Shown piece after piece: positions 1 to 6,911 of a DNA stretch of 19,800 nt. Source of the stretch: Ignavibacteria bacterium UBA4661 (GTDB taxonomy: Bacteria; Bacteroidota; Ignavibacteria; Kapaibacteriales; UBA4661); contig DHLT01000205.1 in assembly GCA_002405405.1 (NCBI GenBank), positions 1 to 19,800 of the forward strand, read 5' to 3'. Under the pieces are notes generated by a model. It was not told the origin of the DNA and did not search any database. It saw nothing but the letters and a program-made list of their open reading frames with translations. A program made the translations under genes and the position numbers. Position 1 is the stretch's first letter, and every line of letters begins with the position of its first letter.

Positions 1-24
1 TCATCACCCTACAATATCAAAAAA
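1..24 (-). repeat. start of second tandem copy of the tRNA-like unit
   Basis: Bases 1-24 match 229-252 at 22 of 24 positions, a spacing of exactly 228 bp. On the minus strand this is the 5' end of the tRNA-like RNA (TGTAGGG acceptor strand plus the next six bases) together with the upstream TTTGAYAT. The body of this copy lies outside the window to the left. The first 13 transcribed bases are identical in both copies, so this is probably a second gene and not a fragment, but only its first bases can be seen. Confidence 0.6.
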
Positions 25-75
25 CATATATGTAAGAACAGAATTTCGCAAATACGCATGACTCTGTAATACGAG

Positions 76-241
76 CTGTAGGGGTAGGAGTCGAACCTAC
101 ACGGGGCGGTTAGCTCTGCGCCGGCGAGAAGAAAGACGAGTGGTATTGATTCTATCTTTTTTCTCGTCCGAGCAGAATTTTTTCCGGAATCCCCACCGCC
201 GAGACTGGGCGGCATGGCTGCCAAAATTTCATCACCCTACA
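76..241 (-). ncRNA. tRNA-like RNA with giant variable arm
   Basis: Read on the minus strand from 241 to 76, this 166-nt stretch has tRNA landmarks. The acceptor stem TGTAGGG (241-235) pairs with CCCTACA (83-77), all 7 bp, and is followed by discriminator G. U8 is present. The D arm has a 3-bp stem ATG/CAT and a GG in its loop, and lines up position by position with bacterial tRNA-Leu D arms. The T arm is canonical: GTAGG, loop TTCGACT, CCTAC. An anticodon-like hairpin CCGCC/GGCGG carries the loop CAGTCTC, which lacks the universal U33. Between it and the T arm are about 95 nt that can fold into one long hairpin: GGGG/CCCC, TCTGC/GCAGA, CGG/CCG, CGAGAA/TTCTCG and AAAGA/TCTTT. CCA is not encoded. 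I infer a type II tRNA-derived RNA, perhaps non-decoding. A tRNA pseudogene with an insertion is the alternative. The pairings were found by eye, not computed. Confidence 0.55.
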
Positions 242-421
242 ATGTCAAAGAAGTTGCTCAATAATTGTAAACTGAGAAATCAGTATGTTTATCATTGAAC
301 TAGTACAAACTTAAAGAAAGGGTTTAGTTGTTGCAAATAATTTTATGAAATAGCTTAATTTTTAGATAATTTTGAATAAAAATTATATTTTTTATCAAAA
401 TGTTAAAATTGATAGGCTGAT

Positions 422-1021
422 ATGCATACCCATTTACAAATTGGCAAACACCATGACCGCTCAGTCGAAGAGGATTTAGATGAACTTGATTTGCAGATCT
501 TGCATTTGCTCTTGCAAAATGCACGCATGCCTTATACCGATATAGCGGATAAGGTACATACATCGAGCGGCACTATTCATGTACGCATGAAAAAAATGGA
601 ACAGCTTGGTATTGTGCGAGGTGCGCATTTGCAGATTGATGAGGCACTATTAGGATATGATATTTGTGCCTTCTTGGGGATTTATTTGGAAAAAGGTTCA
701 CTTTACAAGCAGGCTGTTAAAGATTTGGAGCAAATCCCTGAGATTGTTGAAATGCACTATACAACAGGTAATTACAGTATTTTGGCAAAGCTTATTTGTC
801 GTGATACGCGGCATTTACAAGCGGTGCTGAATGATAAAATTCAGGCAGTATCCGGTATTGAGCGGACAGAAACATTCATCTCATTGGAGCAGAGTATGCA
901 ACGACCACTACAATTGCTCCAACCTGTTGCGAAAGAAGAAAAACATGCAAGACATACCGTAGCACCGTCAGGAGCCAAAATGAAGACACAATCTGGTGCA
1001 AGCACGCGCATTAAAAAGTAG
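422..1021 (+). CDS. Lrp/AsnC family transcriptional regulator
   Basis: A 199-aa protein of the Lrp/AsnC (feast/famine) family, which binds DNA as dimers or higher oligomers and responds to amino acids or other small ligands. Residues about 19-68 form the winged helix-turn-helix: the LDELDLQILHLL opening helix, the NAR motif, IADKVHTSSGTI for the recognition part, then MEQLGIVRG. Residues about 80-160 match the RAM ligand-binding and oligomerisation domain. The protein is longer than the usual 150-160 aa because of a 17-residue polar N-terminal tail and a basic C-terminal tail rich in Lys, Ser and Thr. The start is the first ATG, with no clear Shine-Dalgarno, which is common in Bacteroidota. 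A -7-like box TAATTTTG lies at 367-374, but no good -33 box accompanies it. The gene converges on the oxidoreductase with a 15-bp gap. The family is secure; the ligand and targets are unknown. Confidence 0.9.
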   Translation: MHTHLQIGKHHDRSVEEDLDELDLQILHLLLQNARMPYTDIADKVHTSSGTIHVRMKKMEQLGIVRGAHLQIDEALLGYDICAFLGIYLEKGSLYKQAVKDLEQIPEIVEMHYTTGNYSILAKLICRDTRHLQAVLNDKIQAVSGIERTETFISLEQSMQRPLQLLQPVAKEEKHARHTVAPSGAKMKTQSGASTRIKK

Positions 1022-1036
1022 TATCACGCTTTTTCG

Positions 1037-3238
1037 TCAGGACAAAGACAACTTCTCATCCAAGTGCACAACACGATGTTCCCGTAGTGACTGTACAGCA
1101 GCAAAGGTTGCTTGTGTAACAGCGTGAATTTCTTGATAGGAAATCGGCATAGGCGAGCCACGCTGAATAGCTGAAAGTGTAGCTTGCAGTTCGGTGGCAT
1201 GACCCTTGTCGCCATTGTATGAGCGAGTATTGATTGTACCATCTTCGGCAGAACGTAGATGCGTAAAGTTATCCATGACGACACTGCGTCCTTCGCAATG
1301 CACTTCAAAGTATTCTTTAGGAAGTGCACGATCGCCATTAGCAAAATACTGTATGCTACCAATTGAACCATCGGCAAAGCTGAGCGTAAGAATTATGGTG
1401 TCTTCTGTAGCACTCCCTACGCCTTGTATGCTAATTGTCGAAACACTGACGGGTAAAGAGCCACTGATGAAGGTCATACAGTCGATAAAATGACACACTT
1501 CGCCAATGATTCGCCCGCCTTGTGCAGAGTCTTGAATCCAATGTGATGGGGATATTGCACCTGCATTCACACGATACATCATAGCAAGTGGTGCATACCG
1601 ATGCTCTTGGTGTTTCATCAAAATGTCGCGCATGTCAACAAAAGGAGCAGAAAATCGTCGGTTGAATCCTACCATGATGCTACTGCCGTTCAGCCCATTG
1701 TGTATGAGTGCTGTGTCGATTGCAATAAGCTCTTCAGGGGTAATTGCTAAAGGTTTTTCGACAAAAACAGGTTTCTGTTGTGTAATTGCAGAAATAACTA
1801 TTTGTGCATGTGAGTCATGACGTGAGCAGGCAATAATTGCATTCACATTCGGGTGCTCGATAACGGCATTCATATCGGTTGTGAACTCTTCAAAACCATG
1901 AAGTTCGGCGGCAGATTTTGCACTTGCCGAACTTGAAGTTGCAATTGCACGTAGGTGTAATGGTGCCTTACGGCGATAATTTTGTAGATGCGGAATGATA
2001 TGTGTACGTGCAAAGTTACCTGCGCCAATCATACCAATATTGATACTATCCGCTGTTATATATCTGGTATGCGAACTTTTACCGAAAATGACAGGTAAAG
2101 CCCCTTCACGTTCAGGATATGATACGACAATCCCGCAATAGGGTTGATAGTCCTTGCTTGATTCTTTCGTGGTAATAAGTCGATATGCTTGCGCAATATC
2201 TTGAATAGCAAAGGAATGTGTAGTGATATATTCTGTTGACACTGCGCCGCTCTCAAGCAATTGAACGAAGTGCTCCATATTGCGTCGTTCGCTCCAACGC
2301 ACATAATGTGGAGGATAATCTATGCCTTTTTCCTCGTAAAGCGGATCATAGCGACCAGGTCCATAGCTACAGGCGATGGTCAGTTGGACTTCTTTTTCAT
2401 AGAAAGGCGAACGAGGTATATCCATAGCAACAGCGCCAACTACCACCACACGTCCACGCTTGCGTACCGCAGAAAGCGCAAGCGTCATTGGTTGATTGTT
2501 TGCTGCTGATGCGGTGATTAATACGGCATCGGCGCCAAGACCATTTGTCATCGAAGCTATTGTCTTGAGGCATGAGCCGTTCGATGGAAAAACTGCTTCA
2601 GCACCACACTGTTTAGCACGTTCACGCAGATCGGCACGAGGTTCGATACCAACGACACGGCACCCTGCTGACCGAAGCATTTGAACGGTCAACAAACCGA
2701 TTAAGCCCAAACCTACAACCACCACGACCTCGCCCAAATGCGGTTCTGCTTGCCGAATACCTTGCAAGGCAATTGCACCAATGGTAGTATACGCTGCACT
2801 ATCCGTTGAGACATTCTGTGGGAGTGCTACCGTCAAATTTTTGGGGGCAGTGATAATCTCCGCATGATATGCATAGGTATTGCCGGCACATGCGACACGG
2901 TCGCCGGGTTTAAATTCAGCGCAGCGTGAAGCAATGACCTCACCGGCAACGCTATAGCCAAGGGGACGGTAAGCATCCAATACTCCTTGAACTTTTCTGA
3001 GTGTTGCTGTCAATCCATCTTTCTTTATGCTGTCCAATACGGTCTGTACTGCTTCGGGTTGCTTGCGAATACGTTCCAAGATGCCGGACTTTGCTTTTGT
3101 TACGGAGGTTCTTTCTGTGCCGGCACTAATAACAGAATGGGAAACACGTACCAAAACACCTCCTTCAATACATTGTGGTGCAGGGATGTCTTCGACGATG
3201 ATCTCGCCACTTTTTTGGTATTGGAGTAACTGAAGCAT
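1037..3238 (-). CDS. bi-domain oxidoreductase: dehydrogenase fused to Gfo/Idh/MocA
   Basis: A 733-aa fusion. Residues 1 to about 385 are a medium-chain (alcohol dehydrogenase-like) reductase, with the GDRVACAG segment near 112 and the nucleotide-binding VGLGLIG near 175-181. Residues about 398-733 are a Gfo/Idh/MocA oxidoreductase, with Rossmann motif GAGNFA at 405-410 and the family EKP motif at 494-496, which holds the catalytic lysine. Proteins with this two-part architecture are often found near polysaccharide or nucleotide-sugar genes, where a sugar-like substrate is suspected; no such genes are in this window. The usual catalytic-zinc Cys of the CxGTD motif is absent here (SAGTERT, about 38-44), so the first half may not be a classical zinc alcohol dehydrogenase. 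The ATG at 3238 begins the conserved domain. A perfect palindrome lies 63-80 bp upstream. The architecture is certain; the substrate is unknown. Confidence 0.88.
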   Translation of the reverse strand: MLQLLQYQKSGEIIVEDIPAPQCIEGGVLVRVSHSVISAGTERTSVTKAKSGILERIRKQPEAVQTVLDSIKKDGLTATLRKVQGVLDAYRPLGYSVAGEVIASRCAEFKPGDRVACAGNTYAYHAEIITAPKNLTVALPQNVSTDSAAYTTIGAIALQGIRQAEPHLGEVVVVVGLGLIGLLTVQMLRSAGCRVVGIEPRADLRERAKQCGAEAVFPSNGSCLKTIASMTNGLGADAVLITASAANNQPMTLALSAVRKRGRVVVVGAVAMDIPRSPFYEKEVQLTIACSYGPGRYDPLYEEKGIDYPPHYVRWSERRNMEHFVQLLESGAVSTEYITTHSFAIQDIAQAYRLITTKESSKDYQPYCGIVVSYPEREGALPVIFGKSSHTRYITADSINIGMIGAGNFARTHIIPHLQNYRRKAPLHLRAIATSSSASAKSAAELHGFEEFTTDMNAVIEHPNVNAIIACSRHDSHAQIVISAITQQKPVFVEKPLAITPEELIAIDTALIHNGLNGSSIMVGFNRRFSAPFVDMRDILMKHQEHRYAPLAMMYRVNAGAISPSHWIQDSAQGGRIIGEVCHFIDCMTFISGSLPVSVSTISIQGVGSATEDTIILTLSFADGSIGSIQYFANGDRALPKEYFEVHCEGRSVVMDNFTHLRSAEDGTINTRSYNGDKGHATELQATLSAIQRGSPMPISYQEIHAVTQATFAAVQSLREHRVVHLDEKLSLS

Positions 3239-3300
3239 AAACGGTAAAAATGGGTAGGAAGAAATGCAGACAGTGAGAGTGTGTGTAGCAGATGATAGCG

Positions 3301-3318
3301 ATGCGTAGCATTACGCAT
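3301..3318. promoter_or_regulatory. palindrome upstream of the bi-domain oxidoreductase
   Basis: ATGCGTA-GCAT-TACGCAT is a perfect 7-bp inverted repeat with a 4-bp centre, extendable by a G-T and a C-G pair on the outside. It lies 63-80 bp upstream of the minus-strand oxidoreductase start, where an operator could sit. It could equally be a 5'-UTR hairpin. No U-tract follows on either strand, so it is not an intrinsic terminator. The cognate regulator is unknown. Confidence 0.35.
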
Positions 3319-3352
3319 TGAATCGCATCTCAAATTAGCATATCAACCACAT

Positions 3353-3397
3353 AAAAAAAATCGTACTTGCTTGTCGAGAACAAATACGATTTTTTTT
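3353..3397 (-). terminator. intrinsic terminator after the bTHX gene
   Basis: A perfect 13-bp inverted repeat: eight A plus TCGTA at 3353-3365 and TACGA plus eight T at 3385-3397, with a 19-nt loop. It starts 18 bp past the bTHX stop codon, and on the minus strand the transcript ends in eight U. Because the A and T runs are symmetric it could also work on the plus strand, but no plus-strand gene ends here. Confidence 0.85.
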
Positions 3398-3415
3398 GTC
3401 GAAAAACAGCAGAAT

Positions 3416-3535
3416 TTATGCTGTTGCTTTTGCAGCTTTTTTCGCAGCATTTCTTTTCTGTTGGCTTGGGCGGGAATTACCGCTTGAACCTGAGAAAATT
3501 TTTCCGCGTCTTGTGCGTTTATCGCCTTTACCCAT
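3416..3535 (-). CDS. 30S ribosomal protein THX (bTHX) family
   Basis: A 39-aa, strongly basic protein starting MGKGDKRTRRGKIFSGSSGN, followed by SRP and a C-terminal tail of Lys, Ala, Gln and Thr. The MGKGDxxTRRGKI opening is the hallmark of bTHX, the small protein that in Thermus sits in the head of the 30S subunit and stabilises it by its positive charge. It is common in Bacteroidota. The ATG at 3535 is the first residue of the family motif. A possible -7 box, TATTTTTG, lies at 3597-3590 on the minus strand, about 55 bp upstream. A strong terminator follows, so this looks like a monocistronic gene. It is short enough to be missed by gene finders. The family assignment rests on the N-terminal motif and size. 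Confidence 0.88.
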   Translation of the reverse strand: MGKGDKRTRRGKIFSGSSGNSRPSQQKRNAAKKAAKATA

Positions 3536-3677
3536 GACTGAACCGAAAAAATGTGAAACAATACACGAAGTGTGTACAACATTGGAGGGCAAAAATACAT
3601 AGAAAGGATGTATCTCGAATCATAAAGTTATGAGCTGCGGTTAAGATTCTTCTGATTAAAAACATCCTGTCTTGCCG

Positions 3678-3685
3678 TAGCTTTG
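3678..3685 (+). promoter_or_regulatory. possible -7 box upstream of the outer membrane barrel gene
   Basis: TAGCTTTG matches the Bacteroidota TAnnTTTG -7 element and lies 55 bp before the GTG start at 3740. A -33 TTTG at the right distance is missing, so this is only a candidate. Confidence 0.3.
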
Positions 3686-3739
3686 CATACAGAATAATGA
3701 TATCGTTCTTCTTTTTGTTGCAGCATTACCGATAGTCTT

Positions 3740-5026
3740 GTGAGTATTCAACCCCTTTTTCAAAATCTCCGAAATCTTGTACAAAGACTCAATTTCTGCG
3801 GTGTGTTATTACTGTTGGTCGTTCACTCTAGTGGTGTAGCACATGCAGCTACACATTTTGTCATACAAACAGATTCAACTTTTCGTGTACAGCTTACGCC
3901 GTTCCCGACGATTGGTACGCCTCAGACATCAATTGCATTACTACCAACACTTGCATTTTTGCCGGAAACGCGAATCATTGGCGGCTTGGTGGTACAAGCA
4001 CTGTTACGAAATAATGAAGATATAGGTTTTTCAACGAAGCCAAGTATGATTCAACCACGTGGGAAATTTTCGCCCTCGATTATCGGTGATCTCAATGCAA
4101 TTTCTGATGAATCGCATCAGGAAAGCGAATCTCGACGAGTGCGTCCATCTCGTGTTGTGTTGAATGCTTTATATACACAGAATAAGCAAACAATTCTCTC
4201 TTTTGAGCCGGATTTGTGGTTGCATCATGACTCTTTGCATTTATATGCATTTGCCGAGTACACAAATTTCCCTGATAAATTTTGGGGTCTTGGTGCGCAT
4301 ACGCCATCAATACAAGAAGAGCAGTTTAGTGGTAAGTATTACACATTGCAAGCCAGTGTGGAGTGGTTACTTGCACCGAGCATATATGCCGGTACACGTT
4401 ATGAATTTCAAAGAACCTTTATTGAAGGTGAGCAAAATTCAATGATCAATTCAGGTACTGTTCCCGGTACAGCGCCAACAACAGTTTCTGGGCTGACGCT
4501 TTTTGCGACATATGATAGCCGTGATAATCTTTTTGCAACCGAACAAGGATCATTCCTACAAGTCGTGGTAAGTAATTTTTCAACCTTCCTCGGTAGTGAC
4601 ATCAATTTTATGCGTGCAAGTATTGATGCCCGTACATTTATGACACCGTATCGTGGTGGAACACTTGCATTGCAAAGTATTATGTCGGTTGCGTCGGTTG
4701 GTACACCATTTCGACAGATGGGATTGTTAGGTGGGCAACGGTTGCTTCGTGGTATTCGACGTGGTCGCTTTGTTGATAACACGATGGTCGTTACGCAGGC
4801 TGAATGGCGGCAAGCTCTTTTTTGGCGCATTGGAGTTGTCGGTTTTGCAGGTATCGGCACGGTTGCCCCTTCGCTTGATAAAATTGAAATTAATGATGTA
4901 AAAATAACCGCCGGCTTGGGGTTACGGTTTGCTCTCTTCCCTGATGACCGCTTAAATGTTCGATTTGATCTGGGGTGGAGTAAGTACGGTAGTGGTTTTT
5001 ATATCAATATTGCGGAAGCATTTTAA
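3740..5026 (+). CDS. BamA/TamA-like outer membrane barrel protein
   Basis: A 428-aa protein with an N-terminal signal peptide (hydrophobic GVLLLLVVHSSGVAHA, about residues 21-36) and then a beta-barrel resembling the Omp85/surface-antigen (D15) domain. The key motif is LGGQRLLRGIRRGRFVDN around 329-346. It corresponds to the conserved (V/L)RGY/F loop-6 segment of BamA/TamA and the barrel strand after it. The protein ends in Phe, as barrels recognised by the BAM complex usually do. The POTRA repeats of true BamA are absent; between the signal and the barrel there is only a short linker. That makes a role in general barrel assembly doubtful, and a dedicated transport or envelope function is as likely. 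The start is GTG. The DUF445 gene follows after 15 bp, so the two are probably co-transcribed. Confidence 0.82.
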   Translation: MSIQPLFQNLRNLVQRLNFCGVLLLLVVHSSGVAHAATHFVIQTDSTFRVQLTPFPTIGTPQTSIALLPTLAFLPETRIIGGLVVQALLRNNEDIGFSTKPSMIQPRGKFSPSIIGDLNAISDESHQESESRRVRPSRVVLNALYTQNKQTILSFEPDLWLHHDSLHLYAFAEYTNFPDKFWGLGAHTPSIQEEQFSGKYYTLQASVEWLLAPSIYAGTRYEFQRTFIEGEQNSMINSGTVPGTAPTTVSGLTLFATYDSRDNLFATEQGSFLQVVVSNFSTFLGSDINFMRASIDARTFMTPYRGGTLALQSIMSVASVGTPFRQMGLLGGQRLLRGIRRGRFVDNTMVVTQAEWRQALFWRIGVVGFAGIGTVAPSLDKIEINDVKITAGLGLRFALFPDDRLNVRFDLGWSKYGSGFYINIAEAF

Positions 5027-5041
5027 CGAAGTAACAAGCGT

Positions 5042-6307
5042 ATGAAGAATCAAGAAATTGTTGCTCTTACGGATAATGAACGTCGTATACAATTGCGTTC
5101 AATGCGCATCTTCGCTACATCATTATTGGGTGGTATGGCGGTACTTTTTGTTGTTGGTACTTTGTACGAATCGCAGATGCCATGGCTTGGATTTGTACGC
5201 GCATTTAGCGAGGCAGCGATGGTAGGAGCGTTAGCTGATTGGTTTGCTGTAAGTGCACTGTTCCGTCATCCATTTGGTTTGCCGATACCTCACACAGCGA
5301 TTATTCCTATGAACAAAGATAGGATTGGCGAGAGTTTAGGCAATTTTGTGGAAAAGAATTTTTTGTCCGTTGAGATTGTTAGTGAAAAACTTCGTTCCAC
5401 GGATATTGCTCGTATTGCAGGAGGATGGCTTGCCAAGCAGAGCAACGCTGAGGGGCTTGCTGAGCGCATCGTTTCGGCAATACCTTCGATTCTTCATGCA
5501 TTTGATGATGAAGCAATTCATCGTTTGATTCGTGAAACGATTACAGAGCGTATTAAAGCTATCGAAGTAGCACCGTTGGCGGGTACGATTCTCAATGCGC
5601 TCACCGCCAACAATCGCCATCAAGGATTGCTTGATGAAGCAATCAAACTTTCAGTACGATTACTTGAAGAAAACAAAGTTGCTATTCGTGAAAAGATAAA
5701 AGAAGACAGCCCTTGGTATATTCCGGGTTTTGTTGATAATAAAATTTATGAGAAAATTCTTACCACCGCAGAAACAACACTCTCTGCTGTTAGTACTAAT
5801 CCACATCATGAGTTACGTACTAAGTTTCATCGTTCAGTACAAGAATTTATTTATCGCTTGCGTACATCCGATGAGTATCGAGACAAAGGCGAGGAATTAA
5901 AAACTGCACTACTGGAGCACCCTGTATTACAGCAGTATTTTTCATCGTTGTGGATCGACCTGAAAGCACTGATTCTTCGTGATGTATATGATCCACATTC
6001 TCGTATAAAAAACCAGATTGTAAAAACAGTTCAGCAATTCGGTGAGCGGTTGCACGATGATGAAGAATTACGATCCACCATCAATCGGTGGATCGAAGAA
6101 GCTGTAAGTAATCTTATCGTGTCACGGAAACATGATATTGCTGATTTGATTAGTTCAACTGTACGAAAGTGGGATGCACAAACAATGACGGGAAGAATTG
6201 AACTCTATGTAGGACGTGATTTGCAATTTATTCGGATTAATGGTACTATTGTCGGAGGCTGTATTGGTGTGCTGATCTATCTTATAGCAATGCTTTTACG
6301 TTCATAA
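5042..6307 (+). CDS. DUF445 family membrane protein
   Basis: A 421-aa protein of the DUF445 (YjiN/YheB-like) family. Residues about 22-42 form a membrane segment, followed by the family signature EAAMVGALADWFAVSALFRH and PFGLPIPHTAIIP (about 59-91). A long, charged, mostly helical middle region follows, and the C-terminal membrane segment is near 402-419. Having membrane anchors at both ends with a helical middle is typical. The molecular function of DUF445 proteins is not established. It starts 15 bp after the outer membrane barrel gene and probably shares its transcript, which hints at an envelope role. The ATG chosen leaves about 20 residues before the first membrane segment. Confidence 0.9.
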   Translation: MKNQEIVALTDNERRIQLRSMRIFATSLLGGMAVLFVVGTLYESQMPWLGFVRAFSEAAMVGALADWFAVSALFRHPFGLPIPHTAIIPMNKDRIGESLGNFVEKNFLSVEIVSEKLRSTDIARIAGGWLAKQSNAEGLAERIVSAIPSILHAFDDEAIHRLIRETITERIKAIEVAPLAGTILNALTANNRHQGLLDEAIKLSVRLLEENKVAIREKIKEDSPWYIPGFVDNKIYEKILTTAETTLSAVSTNPHHELRTKFHRSVQEFIYRLRTSDEYRDKGEELKTALLEHPVLQQYFSSLWIDLKALILRDVYDPHSRIKNQIVKTVQQFGERLHDDEELRSTINRWIEEAVSNLIVSRKHDIADLISSTVRKWDAQTMTGRIELYVGRDLQFIRINGTIVGGCIGVLIYLIAMLLRS

Positions 6308-6351
6308 ATTCTGTACTATGTTTAATATCATCATTTTTATGGTGCACCATC

Positions 6352-6717
6352 ATGACGCATAATGACATACGTGCCTATTGTTTGGCAAAGCCGGGTGTAA
6401 CAGAAGAAACACCTTTTGATGATGTTACGTTAGTGTATAAAGTTATGGGAAAAATGTTCGCTTTAGCAGGCTTTGACAATGATTTTATTAACCTGAAATG
6501 CGATCCTGATAGTGCGATAACACTTCGGGAACGGTATGATGCAGTTCAGCCCGGTTATCACATGAATAAGCGATTGTGGAACTCTGTGTATTACCTCGAC
6601 GGTGCACTGCCTGATTCTTTAGTGTACCGCTGGATTGATGATTCCTATAATCTTGTTGTTGCAGGTCTGCCAAAAAAAGTGCGTACAGAACTAACGAATC
6701 TTACCAAAGGTACATAA
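6352..6717 (+). CDS. MmcQ/YjbR family protein
   Basis: A 121-aa protein of the MmcQ/YjbR family, which has a double-wing fold related to the CyaY/frataxin-like and DNA-binding folds. Visible family features are the opening LAKPGVTEETPFDD, then VYKVMGKMFAL, NLKCDPDSA, the VQPGYHMNKRLWNSVY segment and the closing helix with LVVAGLPKKV. Its length is typical. The biochemical role is unproven, and DNA binding was proposed from structure only. It starts 44 bp after the DUF445 gene on the same strand and may belong to that transcript. No clear terminator is visible in the roughly 190 bp that follow before the first kinase. Confidence 0.92.
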   Translation: MTHNDIRAYCLAKPGVTEETPFDDVTLVYKVMGKMFALAGFDNDFINLKCDPDSAITLRERYDAVQPGYHMNKRLWNSVYYLDGALPDSLVYRWIDDSYNLVVAGLPKKVRTELTNLTKGT

Positions 6718-6911
6718 TATAGGTGGTGTGGTTATAAAAGTGATACTATTATTTTTTGTGCACAGCATATTATAAGTACTGAAAAGATCATTGTAGCGAA
6801 GAAAAACAATCCTGATTGTGTAAATAAGATAAGTGTGTCGTATAATCATGGCACATCTTTTGTCTATTTGATATTTCAAGAAAGTTGTTGAGTACGTTGA
6901 AGGAAATGGCT

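Noticed and set aside
9..224. 71-aa minus-strand open frame over the tRNA-like RNA
   Set aside because: It lies almost wholly inside the structured RNA, has no domain or sensible composition, and its codons are explained by the RNA stems.
76..241. tmRNA or group I intron-containing tRNA
   Set aside because: The RNA lacks the tmRNA 5' consensus and a tag reading frame and is half the usual length. The insert is far too short for a group I intron and lies in the variable arm instead of the anticodon loop.
3343..3600. 85-aa minus-strand ORF overlapping bTHX
   Set aside because: It is in a different frame from the bTHX protein and runs through the terminator.
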